This document shows positions 22,221 to 33,942 of a stretch of DNA of 64,000 bases, piece after piece. Origin of the DNA: Myrmaecium sp. VS I D KN 1 (taxonomy: Eukaryota > Ascomycota > Dothideomycetes > Valsariales > Valsariaceae); contig JADQAV010000021.1 in the NCBI GenBank assembly GCA_019775845.1, forward strand, positions 1-64,000, read 5' to 3'. The notes under the pieces are model-generated. The model ran no database searches. It was not told the DNA's origin and saw only the letters and a list, made by a program, of their open reading frames with translations. The translations under genes were made by a program, and so were the position numbers. Position 1 is the stretch's first letter. Each line of letters begins with the position of its first letter.

Positions 22221-23614
22221 ATGAACAAGTCAACAGAGCAGGCCTTGATCAGCCTGATACCCTCCTATAATGGTGACTTGCCTTCAGAGCTCACCACTCT
22301 GGCCTCCTCCCTGCTTGCGCAATCACGCAGCAAAGCAAGCAGTCTCAAACCGGAGGAAGAGATAGCTCGAACATATACATGCGCTCACCTTGCATGCGAA
22401 AGGTCCGTATTTCCTGACGGCCCTTCTACCACCGCAGCCATTGATAATCAGCATCTCTTCCCAGGCTCAAACAGCAGCTTAATTTGCCCAAGATTGTCTC
22501 CCGCCCACCGATACCGCCTCGAAACTACAAGAAGGTTTATGCCTACTTCGACGCTCAACTCACTTCTCGACCTCCGCAGCGCGCACATACAGAAAAAACC
22601 CCCACAAACTCACCCTCGAAAGTCGCCGTGACACCGTCGACGAGTCGCAAGGCGGCTAGCACCTCCACACCTTCCAAAGCGCGCGGCGCAACCTCGAATA
22701 CTCCCAAACCCAGCCGGATGCCAATAACAGCCGGCCAAGAAGCCGGCGCCACCGACTCCGCCCCCGATTCCCCTCACGCCGAAGAAAGTACAGTACTTCC
22801 CCCGTGGATACCCGTAACAGCCGATCACCTCGCCTCCGCCTACTCCAACCCCAGACTCACCCCTTACCTTCTCGCCGGCCTCCGCTCCGTCCTCTCCACG
22901 ACCCCAATCATCGAACCGCAGCCAGTCAAGGAAGCCACACCCCCGCCAACCACAAAACGGCCCCGGCGTGCCGCTGCCAATGCGGCCGTCGCGGCCGTAG
23001 CCGAGCAAGCGCGTTCCCATCAATATAAGAAAACCTACATGTCGCCGGATACCCTGGCACCCTCGCAGCTCCCGGCGCTCATGATAACGTTGAGCCTGTA
23101 TATCCTGACTCGGTTGAGCGGACAGGACACGACCGCGGAGGGCTACGTGCAGCAGCGGGACCTGGGCGTGTACAGTTTGCTTGAGTTGCAGCGGCGGAGG
23201 AGAGCGGGTCCGGACGGCAAGGAGACTGCAGAGGCTGGGGGTTGGTCAATGGAACTGACGGAGGAGGAGCTGGTGAGGGATGTAGAATTGTTGATGCGAC
23301 GGGCGCAGGAGGGCTGGTTGAGGAGGGGGTGGTTTGTTGCCATACCGACGCCGATACCCGTGAAGAAGAGAGGGAGGCCGAGGAAGATTGTTCAGGAGCA
23401 GAAGGTGGTGGAGGAGCCGCCGAAAGAAGATGTGGAGGTGGAGGAAGAGGTTGAGGATAATGGATTGAAGTGGGGTCTGGGTACGATGATGCAGGACGCG
23501 GTGGATTGGTTGAGCGAGGAGAGGAGGAGGGCATATCGGGTTTGGGAGAGAGGGATGTGGGAAAGGATCGCAGAGCTGCAGAGCGATAGGATGGATGTGG
23601 ATAGTCCAGCGTAG
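22221..23614 (+). CDS. ORC6: Origin recognition complex subunit 6
   Basis: This is the smallest ORC subunit; it acts in the nucleus in replication-origin licensing and helps recruit Cdt1-MCM. Two exons are inferred, 22221-22402 and 22465-23614, with a 62-bp intron (donor gtccgt, acceptor ttcccag) joining residues ER to LKQQLNLPKIV in phase. The protein is 443 residues. The N-terminal about 100 residues are the cyclin-like ORC6 fold (LISLIPSYNGDLPSELTTLA, then RPPIPPRNYKKVYAYF). A Ser/Thr/Pro-rich linker with several S/T-P sites suggests CDK control. A second helical domain follows (about 215-300), then a basic KKRGRPRKIV AT-hook-like motif (about 348-357), an acidic stretch and a C-terminal helix. 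The assignment rests on the N-terminal fold and general layout. Confidence 0.8.
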
Positions 23615-24021
23615 GCTGAGTGGGCTAGTAAACCATGCTTGACGATGGGTTCGATGCCCGAACGAACAGCAAGATGGCCTGGGGCAGTCCACGGTGCTGG
23701 TCAGACGAGTAATGATGCTTTTCGGAAACGACTACCCTTTATGATATTGATGGCACAGGTGACAGCCCGCGAAGTTCATCTGAGAAGCTGTTCTACGGAG
23801 TGATGTTGTCCTTGCGTTTGCATCTCGAACATTGTGTATCTCCAGACGCCGCTTAGGCTTATTCCCGTCTAACTCCGTGCAAGCTCTGGTAGCTGTTTCA
23901 GCTCCAAGCTTCGAGCTCAGCTCACCACCAGTGTCGGCAGTCCCCACCTCACGATTGCAATCTATAACTGAAGGCACCCGGTTAACAGCGAAAGTCTCTC
24001 TACCCGTCCCAATAACCCACC
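23615..24021. other. Intergenic region between Orc6 and the SDR gene
   Basis: These 407 bases hold no gene or repeat. The right half is the likely promoter of the downstream plus-strand gene. Confidence 0.6.
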
Positions 24022-24999
24022 ATGCCCCTGCTCCGCCGATTCCCAGCGCTTCCTCGGTCCCACCTCCGCACCTTCACTACCTCCGCCAACTCCGCATTCC
24101 CCAAACACGCCATCATCACCGGTGGCTCCCGCGGCATCGGCTTCGCCATTGCCCAAGCCCTCGTCGCCAGCTTCCCCACACTCCGCTGCACCCTGATCGG
24201 CCGCAGCGCACCGCGTCTCGAAGCCGCCGTCGCCGCGCTCTCCCGCTTCCCCGCCCCGCCGCAAACCACGCTCTGCCTCGGACGTCGGGACGAAGAGGCG
24301 TGGGCGGAAGAAGTCGAGGTCGCACAGCAGACCGGTCCACAACATCAGTACGTCAGCGGGGATGTGGCCTCGGCGCGCTTCTGGCAGGACGCCGTGATGG
24401 AGGCGGCGGGGGAGGTGGATCTGCTGGTCAACGCGGCGGGGGTGACGTACAGCGGGCCGTTGGTGGGCATGGATGCGGCGGAGGTGGAGCGGGTGCTGGA
24501 TACGAATCTGAAGGGGGCGACGTGGGGGTGTAAGGTGGTGGGGCGGCAGATGCTGCGTCGGAGCGGGATCGCCGCCGGAGAGGACCGGGGGGTCATCGTG
24601 AACGTTGCGTCGTTGCTGGGGGTCATGGGGGGCAGGGGCACCGCGGTGTATTCTGCAAGTAAGGCGGGCTTGTTGGGACTTACGAGAGGTTTGGCGGCCG
24701 AAATGGGTGCGAAGGGTGTGCGGGTGAATGCCGTGGTGCCGGGGTATGTTACGACGGATATGACTGCTGGTACGTCACGCGCTTCTCCAGCTCGTTGGTC
24801 TATGGCTATGGAAGTCTTGAAGTCTAACCAATCCACAGACTTTGGTGAGGATTATCGCCGTTCTCTCGAGCAAAAGATCCCTCTGAAGCGTTTCGGCACT
24901 CCGGCGGAGATTGCGGATGCCGTAGTGTTCATGGTCAAGAACAAGTATGCCAACAACTGTGTGCTCAACTTGGACGGCGGACTCAGTGGGACGATGTGA
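24022..24999 (+). CDS. Mitochondrial 3-oxoacyl-ACP reductase-like SDR
   Basis: This is a classical short-chain dehydrogenase/reductase of the FabG/Oar1 type, probably reducing 3-oxoacyl-ACP with NADPH in mitochondrial type II fatty-acid synthesis. Exons are inferred as 24022-24769 and 24839-24999. The 69-bp intron (gtacgt to ccacag) is stop-free and in frame, so a naive reading gives 325 residues; splicing gives 302 and restores the family-like join TAD-FGEDYRR. An Arg-rich N-terminus without acidic residues (MPLLRRFPALPRSHLRTFTT) looks like a mitochondrial presequence. Visible motifs are GGSRGIG (34-40) for the cofactor, NAAG (137-140), and the triad S197, Y210, K214. The end, LNLDGGLSGTM, fits FabG-like proteins. 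The substrate is inferred from family and targeting only. Confidence 0.85.
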   Translation: MPLLRRFPALPRSHLRTFTTSANSAFPKHAIITGGSRGIGFAIAQALVASFPTLRCTLIGRSAPRLEAAVAALSRFPAPPQTTLCLGRRDEEAWAEEVEVAQQTGPQHQYVSGDVASARFWQDAVMEAAGEVDLLVNAAGVTYSGPLVGMDAAEVERVLDTNLKGATWGCKVVGRQMLRRSGIAAGEDRGVIVNVASLLGVMGGRGTAVYSASKAGLLGLTRGLAAEMGAKGVRVNAVVPGYVTTDMTAGTSRASPARWSMAMEVLKSNQSTDFGEDYRRSLEQKIPLKRFGTPAEIADAVVFMVKNKYANNCVLNLDGGLSGTM

Positions 25000-25172
25000 T
25001 CCATTCGCCGGCTCACCGGTGTTCTGAGCTTACTTCATGGTGGTCACTTTGACTTTCCATTCCTTACACCAGCAGCTCTCGCAATGCTTCTTGGCTTTCA
25101 CAAGTCCTCAGTTTCAACGGGCGGTGCCTCTATCTACATCCTGAACGGCAAAGACCTCAGCACCACGGTCTC

Positions 25173-26616
25173 TCAGTACCAAATACTCCTCGTGCGATGG
25201 TGTGGTACCAGCCCCTCCGCGCCTAGCACCTCTTCTCCCTCCCTCACTCCCTTTCCGGCCTCTCTTGCCGCTTTGCCGCCCTTCCACCCTTCCGCCGCCA
25301 CCATTTCCTCCTCCTTCCTGTTCTGGGCCGCCAACGCCTCCTGCTCCATCTCCTTGGCCAGATCATAGAGGAAGAAATCAATCAGGATGGCGTTGACCTT
25401 GCCCTTCGCCTCTGGATGGGCAGCGATGATCTCGCGACGCAAAAGTTCGACGGAATGGATACTGTTTCCGCGGATTTGCAACTCCCAAGACGAGCCGGAG
25501 GGGATAGGTGTGCGGTTTCGGATGGCTCGCGCCAAGGGCGGGGAGGGCACAAGGCAGTTGAGGTGGATGAGGGTTTGGGGGATGCGGTAGTCTGGGAGCG
25601 TTCTTAGTATACGCGAAGTCTAAATGTGCTGCCAGGGGAGACTTACCGGCGAACATGGTGATGTGCTCGATATCGTCGAATTCTCCAGGACCGGTCATCT
25701 CGAACGCGGCCCACAGATCGGCGACTAGGATTTGTGCGCGCTTGAGGATGCGAACGGTACGGCCTTCGAAACGGTGGGTGTCGTTGAAGCATGGGAAGCG
25801 GTCGGCAAGGGTGTTGACGAGGCGTCTGGCAGAGCGATCCGCGCTGGCGATTAGGTCCAGGACCGAGCCGTCGTATTCCTGGTCAAACTGGTCAGTCGAC
25901 GTGCTTGAGGGGGTCAGAGGGGAGGACAGGTTGAATGGGAGCGATATAGGGTGCATGGGTAGGGAGCTTACACACATCCACTAGTATGCGACCCGCCTCG
26001 CGCATGACAGCTATTCTCTCGGTCAACAAGGGGATCTCTTCCTCTGTCGCAGAGCGGAAGACGTCCTTGACCACGTCTTCCGTACACTGATCTTCGTCTG
26101 CCCAGTAAGAGGGTGTGGTAATCGGAATTCCTGGGTGAGGTCAATCAACACCAAAGTCCATAGCAATGAAATGACCGGTTTGCACCACGAACCCTCGTCG
26201 AGCGCCCTCCTCAACGCCGCCACCAGACTCCAGTACCCCGTCCACCTCCGGTCGCAATACTCGATCTGGAATCTTTCCTTCTCATCCTTCTCACTCCAAA
26301 AGCAGAAGTTCAAGAGGTCCATGGTAAAGACGAAATTCACCAGACCCTCGTCGCCAAATTCGTCGCGCTTGGGGTGCAGCTCGTGCTTGGACCACGCCTT
26401 GGTGTCGTAGGACCGAATTTGCATCTGCTGCCATATCTTTTCGGCGGCGATCTTGTGTCCTTGCATGTCAAGGGCAACATCGATGCTGTTGTCGTAGATG
26501 TACTCCGCGGAGGAGAGGACTCTGGTGTCTGGGGGCGCGTTGGCGTCCGGGGGTCCCAGGCCTAGGGACTTACGGAGGAGCTCCAGCAGCTCGAGATCTG
26601 CTTCGTCATCGGACAT
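25173..26616 (-). CDS. QNG1: Queuosine 5'-phosphate N-glycosylase/hydrolase (queuosine salvage, DUF2419)
   Basis: Proteins of this family release queuine from queuosine 5'-phosphate so that it can be reinserted in tRNA. Four exons are inferred on the minus strand: 26616-26193, 26130-25976, 25878-25647 and 25591-25173. All are in phase and give 409 residues. Family signatures are FVFTMDLLNFCFWSEKDE, YWSLVAALRRALDEG, the joined TPSYWADEDQ, REAGRILVD-EYDGSVLDLI, ILKRAQILVADLWAAF, the joined HITMFA-DYRIPQTLIHL, and a C-terminal RGNSIHSVELLRREI. A Glu/Lys-rich tail of about 50 residues follows the last conserved block. The third-exon acceptor was chosen by family match; a neighbouring acceptor would add a few residues. 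It is divergent from Uba2, with 607 bp between starts. Confidence 0.9.
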
Positions 26617-27223
26617 GATGGTTTGCTTGGTTCCTGTCCTGTTGATGGATCCTGTGGAATGGTATTTGTCCTTAAGGGACGCCTTGGGCTCGGAGCTGGA
26701 GTAATTACGTGACGCGCAGGAAAGGAATTGAACTGAATGAGTCTAAGAGATTGCGAGAGACAGAAGGAAAATGGAAGGAAATCCGATATCCGTTGATACA
26801 AGCCAGCTAGAATTCAGGGCGTTCTCTTCAGCATTCAAATCATGTCTATCTTTCTGTGTGCCACCCACTTCAACCGCCTGCTCTATACTTCCTGGAGTGT
26901 ACAGGAGTAGGGGGAGTACGTACAGGTTGGTACTGCTGAGTACCCCCATGCTGTCAATCGCGTGGGCGACGGGACCGGGGAAAGCGAGACCTCCGCGGTA
27001 GCGCCTGCGCCACACGCTCAAGCCACACTTGACGTGCCTATACGTACCTCTGGGCGGCGAGCTTCCGTCCGGCTTGTCCTCACATCATCATCAACTGCGC
27101 CCCGATCGCTCACGCTTCACCATCGCTGCGCAAACCGCCGCGCTCTGGCCTCCTCTATTCCCCGCCTCTTCTATTGCATGAACTGCTCTTGGATTATCGC
27201 TTCGCACACACAAAGGTGACACA
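26617..27223. promoter_or_regulatory. Shared promoter region of Qng1 and Uba2
   Basis: This is the 607-bp gap between two divergent start codons. No canonical box was pinned down with confidence; a ggtggggtac-like palindromic area lies near 26890-26940. The regulatory role is inferred from position only. Confidence 0.5.
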
Positions 27224-29431
27224 ATGGCGCGCAACACTTATGCGAAGCAGTCGCTGGGCGTGCTGCAAACCAAGATCAAGGATGTGAGTGGCCTGCTTCA
27301 CCCGCGCAGCCAGCGCGACGGCAGTCGCTAACCTTCACAGTCGCGCGTCCTCATGGTCGGGGCCGGAGGCATCGGATGCGAGCTGCTCAAAAACCTAGTC
27401 CTGGGCGGCTGGGGCGAGATTCACATCATAGACCTGGACACCATCGACCTGAGCAACTTGAACCGCCAATTTCTGTTCCGCCAGGAGCATATCAAGAAGT
27501 CGAAAGCGATCGTATGTACACACAAGGTCCGCGGTAACAATGTGGAGCTGACGAGATGTACCGGATAGGTCGCGAAGGAGCAAGTTTCCAAGTTCAACCC
27601 GGAAGTGAAGATTGAGGCTTATCATGCAAACATCATGGACTCACAGTTCAATGTGGCCTTCTTCGGAAGCTTCGACCTTGTCTTCAATGCGCTCGATAAT
27701 GTCGCCGCGCGGCGCCATGTCAACAAGATGTGCATTGCAGCAGATGTTTGGTTGATCGAGAGTGGCACAACGGGCTTCAATGGGCAGACTTACCCTATCA
27801 AAAGGGTAAGATCATTTGGACATGCGCCAAAAGCTATCTGTAAAGTCGCGCAAGTGTACTGACTGATGTATAGGGCTTGACAGAATGTTACGACTGCACC
27901 CCCAAGGCTACGCCGAAATCTTTCCCGGTCTGCACCATCCGCAGCACACCGAGCCAACCTATCCACTGCATTGTTTGGGCCAAAAGCTACCTTTTCACCG
28001 AGATCTTTGGCGTTGGCGAGGATGAGACCCCCGAGATCAATCATGAGGAGGATGCGGACAATGCGGAAGAGGTCAAGAACCTCCGGGAGGAGGCCGTCGC
28101 GCTGAAGAAGATTAGAGAATCAATGGGTTCCGAAGAATTTCCGCGCATGGTCTTCGAAAAGGTGTTCAAGCAGGATATCGAGCGCCTCCGCAGCATGGAA
28201 GATATGTGGAAGAACCGCCGCGCACCTGAAGCCCTGGATTACGACTCCGTCGCGCGAGACGCCCTTGGCGTGGGCCCGGAAGTCGCAAAGAGAGACCAGG
28301 TCGTCTGGACTCTCGCCGAAAACTTCACAGTCTTCATCGACAGTCTCCGCCGTCTTTCCGTCCGGCTTGACGAGCTCCGCGCTGGCGACGCCAGCAATTC
28401 CCCTCCTGTTCTCACATTCGACAAGGACGACGAGGACACGCTCGACTTCGTCGCAGCAGCGGCCAACATCCGCTCCCACATCTTTGGCATCGAGACCCGC
28501 TCAAAGTTCGACATCAAGCAAATGGCGGGCAACATCATTCCCGCTATTGCGACGACCAATGCCGCCATCGCGGCCATGTGCGTCGTTCAGGCGTGGAAGA
28601 TCCTCCGTTCAGACGTGGAGAACTTCAAGAACATCTCTCTGAGTCGTGCCATAACCCACCGCGTGCTTAACGCCGACATCGTCGGCAAACCGAATCCGCT
28701 CTGCCCGGTGTGCTCCGGTGCGTATGCGGAGTTGGACGTTGAAGTTGAGACAGCAAAACTGGGCGACCTTGTGGAGACGCTGAAGGAGAAGTGTGGCTAT
28801 GATGAGTTCAGCGTGTCGACGGACAGCGGGTTGCTGTACGACCCGGATTTTGAGGATAACATGGAAAAAAGCTTCAAGGATCTTGGTATTGAGATGGACA
28901 GCTTTGTGACCGTCATGGATGAAAGCGATGAGCCGAAAGTGAACCTGAACCTGGCTCTGGTTGTCAAGTGAGTTTACCGGTTTTCTTTGTCCCTCCCCTC
29001 TCGTTTCTCGCCTATCGATACTTCACAGTTCTCGTTATTAACGCGAGTCTCGCTCACCTAGATCCAAATCCTCCGACACCGGCACTGCGAACCCACCTCT
29101 CTCCCTCAACATCCCTCCAGACTTCGTCATTCCAAAGAAGGTCGCTCCCGTCCAAGAACCGGCAACGAGCGAATCAACCACCACCGCCACCGCCGCCGCC
29201 ACCACCAACGGCAAGGTCTGGCTACCCATGCACACCAACGGCACCGCGACTACAGGGGTCAAGCGCACGGCGAGCGAGGCAGGATTGGAAGCGGGTTTGG
29301 AAGCGAAGAAGGGGAAGGTTGCGGAGGAGAACACCAACGGGAACGGGGTGATTGTGCTGGACGATGCCGATGGGGAGAAGGGCACGAACGGTGTGTTTGG
29401 GAATGGAGGCATCGTCATTGACGATGATTGA
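27224..29431 (+). CDS. UBA2: SUMO-activating enzyme subunit 2 (E1 catalytic subunit)
   Basis: With Aos1, Uba2 adenylates SUMO, carries it as a thioester and passes it to Ubc9 in the nucleus. Five exons are inferred: 27224-27283, 27341-27511, 27569-27805, 27874-28967 and 29062-29431, all in phase, giving 643 residues. Motifs are the nucleotide-binding VGAGGIG (26-32), [14 protein letters not shown], the active-site segment PVCTIR with C176 as the thioester cysteine, and a zinc site made by C161/C164 (ECYDC) and C433/C436 (NPLCPVC). A ubiquitin-fold domain follows at about 445-520. The C-terminus has a basic KRTAS...KKGK stretch (probable nuclear signal) and ends GIVIDDD, with VIVLDD upstream. 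These hydrophobic/acidic patches resemble SUMO-interacting motifs. Length and layout are normal. Confidence 0.95.
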
Positions 29432-30382
29432 GCAGCGTCACCGCTTTTGTGCTCCCTTCATTTGCCGGTCGTTTAGGGAAGAAATCTCAGCGGAAAGATA
29501 TTTGGGTCGTGGGACAGGTCGACATGCTTTTGGGCGGCGCACAGAACGGGAGGGAAACGGAGTTGGTGGTGTGGTAGGGTTTCCTGATTTCCTTCTTTCT
29601 CACATATCGTCGTCTCTCTTTCCCGCTTCACTTCTCTGTTCATTATCTGGGATCGCTTCTTCCTTGATGGTTTTGTCCAGGAAAAGAGCGCCCGCTGGAG
29701 TAACGCGCCACGGGTAGGACGGGAGGTTTTCTCTTTTCTCCTTCGAAAGGATTTAAGGATTATATAGCATCTGGGAGGGCGACCATCTCCTTTTTCCCCT
29801 TTCTTCGAGTCATTTCCTTCTCTCTCTTCCTCCTGGTCTTCTTTCTTTCCATTCCCCGCTTCTTCCAGAACAGTCTACTGGGACTGGTTTTTTCAGGAAG
29901 GAATGAGGCTGCGACGGGTGACGTCAGAGTTGAGCAGCCCGCTTGAGAGAGTTGAAGGGAGGAAGAGAAAAGGCGCCTGTGGAGGTAGTTAGAGCCAGGG
30001 CCGCGCAAGCATGTGCGTCCATACATCTCAAGAGAGATCGAAGCAAGGAACCATCTAGAGAAGAGAGCTCTTCGCTCGTAGGAAGGGATGGAAGCAGGTC
30101 GGGAAAAAAACGATTGTATGTTGGATCATATGTCCATCATCTAGTATTTGGTTCTTCCTAAATATAGGAAGTGTAGATAGACAAACGGCAGAGAGCCCTG
30201 ACATAGGAAACAGTCATGCCGAAGGGTATCGCCCCTCCAAACCCCCTCAACGGCCTGTCTTTTATCATACAGCACCTTGCCCCCTTGCGCCTCTTTTGAC
30301 CAGCCATATATACATCCGTAGCCGCTCCCCCCACATGTCCCCAATGCCCCTCCTTCCCCACCAAACACCCCCGCCCGCACAT
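29432..30382. other. Intergenic region between convergent Uba2 and DUF423 genes
   Basis: These 951 bases lie between two converging genes and therefore hold two 3' regions. Pyrimidine tracts (29790-29850) and a purine tract (about 29945-29990) are visible. No gene is called. Confidence 0.6.
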
Positions 30383-30820
30383 CTAGATTCCCTTCGAAAA
30401 GAGGCCCGTGGGCGGCTTCCGCGCCAGCGCGACCCAGCCCGCCATCAGCAGCAGTCCGCCGATCGGGGTGACGGGCCCAAGGAAGCGGAACTTATCCGGC
30501 CAGAGGGTGAGCAGGTAGATGGAGCCGCTGAAGCAGGTGATGCCGGCAGCGAACAGGGCGCCAGCGACGGGGTTGTTGCAGGTCGAGGCGAGGAGGAGGG
30601 GGACGGCGTGGATGAGCTGGAAGAGAAGGAAGATGTTAGTTGAGGAACTATGGGAGTGGGTTTTTCGAGAGGTTCGTACTTGGTAGTGCGCGGCGGTGCC
30701 CCAGCTGGCGAGCTTCTGCGGGTCGCGGACGTAGCGCTTGAGGGCGTGGGCGCCGAAGGCGCCGGTCCCGACGGCTGTGAGCCCGGTGATGCAGCCCACG
30801 GTCCAGAGGAGGGGAGGCAT
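30383..30820 (-). CDS. DUF423 small membrane protein (TMEM256/YgdD-like)
   Basis: This is a small integral membrane protein of unknown function, 124 residues after splicing. Exons are inferred as 30820-30680 and 30616-30383. The 63-bp intron (gtacga to cttccag) is in frame and stop-free, so unspliced RNA would add 21 residues. The start MPPLLWTVGCITGLTAVGTG was chosen because the conserved GAFGAHALKRYV block follows at once. The frame stays open far upstream, but that part is low-complexity Pro/Ser and probably 5' leader. Four hydrophobic segments are seen (about 4-24, 47-60, 66-84, 96-112), with the conserved F-S-G-S-I-Y and P-I-G-G motifs of the family. It is divergent from the F-box gene. 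Confidence 0.85.
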   Translation of the reverse strand: MPPLLWTVGCITGLTAVGTGAFGAHALKRYVRDPQKLASWGTAAHYQVRTSRKTHSHSSSTNIFLLFQLIHAVPLLLASTCNNPVAGALFAAGITCFSGSIYLLTLWPDKFRFLGPVTPIGGLLLMAGWVALARKPPTGLFSKGI

Positions 30821-31615
30821 GGTTTTCGCGCGTTTGAGGGAGGTGGTGGTAAGGTAGGGTGAGGTGAGGTGAGGTGAGGGACCTTGAGACGGTGTGCTTT
30901 CTTCGGTGTGGTTGTGCTGCCGTGGCGGAGGGAGCTTGGTGGAGCGGGACGGAGCGGGACGGATGTGGTTGGTGGGCGGTTGGCGGTTGGGCGGTGGGCA
31001 GTTGGCAGTTGGCAGCTGGCGGTGGGGCTGGTGGGGCTTCCGACGTGGAGGACTCTGCGGATGCGGGGAAAGCTGTATTGTTTGTGAATAGTCGAAAAGT
31101 ACCTCCTCTGTACTTGTATCAAGGTACAAGGTACAATAGAATACTTACGACATGTATCTCCATGTAAACAGGTACCTCACCGCATTTTGCACTTTCTCTA
31201 TCTCTCCTTCCGGACCATCGTTCACTTGTCCCATCGTCTCTATCTGTCTGTTTTTCACCGACTTCTTCGGTCGTCCTGTTTCCTGTTTCCTTTTTCCTTT
31301 TTTTCTTCTTCGTCTTTCTCTTCGTATTCTTTTCTTTCTTCCTCCTATTCAATTTTCTTCCTATAGTGCAATATCATACATTCTTCCCCACTATGCACTA
31401 GACTCATTACCCACTATGTCCAACGCACTCCTGCTTCACGGCTCGACAGACTAGCTGCATGTAATATTCTGCGGAGGCAAAGACAATCACAGCTCACGGA
31501 CCAAGCTGTTTTTCTCCGCCCAATCCACCTTCTCCGCCTTTTCCTTTCCCGTTCTCCCTCCTCTCCTTCACCTCCACGCAGCAGGTACCCTCCCACATCT
31601 CGTTGCGACGTCAAT
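30821..31615. promoter_or_regulatory. Shared upstream region of DUF423 and F-box genes
   Basis: These 795 bases between divergent starts contain short tandem runs: ggtga repeated around 30862-30885, and ggcggttggcggttgggcgg-like repeats at 30975-31025. A long pyrimidine-rich stretch (31190-31360) precedes the F-box gene leader. No gene is called. Confidence 0.5.
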
Positions 31616-33942
31616 ATGGCGCCTGAACCACTGCTTGCTTCAGCATTCGCCATGCTCCGGAAGCTCGACGCTGCTGCCGCAGCTGTCGTCTACGAGTCTG
31701 ACGACGACTTCGACGACGCCGCGTCATTTCAAACAGCGTCGGAAGGAATGGATGACGATGATACCGACCATCAATCGCCGCCGCTAATCTCCCAAGACCC
31801 CAATATTCCTATTCCCGGATCCTTTCCGGAAGGTGATGCCCCTGGACTGTCTGATGTTGCTATTGTAGAGAAAAAGATCGGTGGACACCCTAACGATGTC
31901 GATAACATGGCTTATAAAGATACGAAGGAACTTCCGTTCCGTTCGGGGGTGACTGCTGCCAAAGCAGCTTCCAGTCGCATCCAGTCCCTGGTGAGAAAAG
32001 CTGAAGGATCGACAACAGCTATAAACCTGTCCAACATGATCCACGAAGCCCGCAAGACTGTTGCCTCTCTGGCGGAAGACACCAGTCGGAGATCTAACAC
32101 CAGTATCGTATCACGAACCACCAGCACTCTGCTGCCAAACCCGTCTGGCGCCAGTTCCGCCAATTTCAAAGCCTCAACAACTACAACAGTGGACATGAGC
32201 AATTACGCAAAAGTAGCACGAAATTTCACTTCCAAGTGCACTGATAATGAAGTCAATACTTCCTTTCACGACCTGCCCCATGGAGAGAAGGGCCACAGTG
32301 CCATCCAGCATCCTACTTCCAGTCAAAACCAGCACCTTAGTGAAGCTAAGCCTGTGAAACTCACCACTCCCGGATCCTTCAAGAAAAGCAATGCGGTGTT
32401 TGCTTCTGCGCGCCCGAAGCCCAAGCAACCAGCATGTCCTGTCTTACCGTTTGGGATGTTCTCTGGACAAGGAAGGCGGCCAAAATTCAAGATCCCCAGT
32501 GACTTGCCTTTCTCCCAATTTGAGAGTCGTCGCGCGACTACGGCCGATATTCGCATGGCAGATACCCTTGAGCGGTGGAACCTACTAAAGTCACGCATTC
32601 ATCAACTCCCACCTGAAATAATCCTCCAGATTGATACCTATCTTGACGACAGTGATCGTTTGGTCCTTCGCTGCGTCTCTCGCAAGCTTTCTCATGACCT
32701 GAGCATGCGCCCCTTCAAGACTCGCAGCGTACAATTCCAGCAGTGGTCAAGTTACGATGACCGCCTAAGGTCTGATGATTACAGAAGGGACTGCATACTG
32801 GAAAGGCACGCAAAGCTGGGCCCCGGCGTCGCCGTCTGCTCTTGGTGCAGGCTCACGCACGATCTCACCGCGTTCACACTGGATGAACTTGCGAAAGACG
32901 CCGTCAATCGACGGTGCAGAGGTTCAGCAGAGAGCGTCCGTTTGTGCGGTCAACGGCTTATTTCTCACAAGGAAGCTCTCGCCCTCAAAGACCCAGAGTC
33001 TATCACTGTGTTCGGTGGAGAATGGTATCCATCCCGCTTGACCGCGCACATCAATCTCCAAAAGAGGAATGGAATGCTGGAACTTGATCTTTCAAGAGTT
33101 CGTCTCATCGAAATTGCTAGGACATCCACCTACTCGTGGTTTACAAGAGCGCTGTTACGCCTAGCCATCTTGAAGCTCCATGACTCCGGCGTCCCTCTCT
33201 TTTGCGCTCACATGGACCGCGAGCAAGCGATGCTCGACCTCTTCAGCGACTTGGAACACGACGGCGCGTTTCCTTGTCTCAAATGCCCGGCATACGGGTG
33301 CGTCCGCGCAAGTCTCCGTCGCTATCACTTCGGGCAGATCGACACCTACATGCTCTACGGCACTCGCTTCTTCGGCGAAGTCAGCGACGCCGCAAACCCA
33401 TACTGGACAGGGAACCTGCTGACCTCAGACGAAGCCGCCCGCCCGGCCTCCGACGAGCTCATGTCCAACCGCCGCGTGGTCCTCTCCCTCGCCGGATCCA
33501 AACGCAAGAGGCACGCAGCTAACGAAAACGCCGACGAAGAAGAAGAAACATCTCGAACCGACCTCAGCACACCGGTCCGGCTGATCGACTTCCACTACGG
33601 CCTGGAGTACGCCGTGCGCCGGTTCCACGCGGACGCGGCCGAGAACCGCGCGCTGACGCACCGCGCCCGCTCCGTGCTCCTGCACGCCGACGATCTCTTC
33701 TACCACGAGGACTGCGCGTCCAACCTCACGGACCCGAGGCTGCTCGTCCCGCGGGGTTCGGGGCGGTGCAGCCCGGGCGCTCGCCGCCGAAGCACGTGGC
33801 GCAATCATCGTGAGTCTCCTGTCCCTGTTTACGTTCCCGTTTCGGCCCGGGAAGGCGCGGGTTGGGTGCGGGTGTTGATCCAGCAAACCCCTTAGACTCA
33901 GACCCACGGAACTTCGAGAAACCGTCTCGGGTGCTTCTATAG
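31616..33942 (+). CDS. F-box protein with Cys-rich segments
   Basis: This is probably a substrate receptor for an SCF ubiquitin ligase; its target is unknown. The main exon is 31616-33809. A donor gtgagt at 33810 and acceptor ccttag at 33895 give a short last exon, 33896-33942 (746 residues). Without splicing the frame ends at 33895 (759 residues). The N-terminal about 315 residues are acidic and Ser/Thr-rich, probably disordered. The F-box (IHQLPPEIILQIDTYL...RLVLRCVSRKLSHDL) spans about 323-365. Two possible zinc-type segments follow, VCSWCRLTHDL with later C/C pairs (about 405-445) and FPCLKCPAYGCVRASLRRYH (about 555-575). The rest is not recognised. Leu-rich repeats or WD repeats are absent, so the substrate-binding part would be of a fungal-specific type. 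Confidence 0.7.

Noticed and set aside
23645-23670. tRNA T-arm-like gggttcgatgccc
   Set aside because: Only a 3-bp stem forms, and no acceptor or anticodon arm is present around it.
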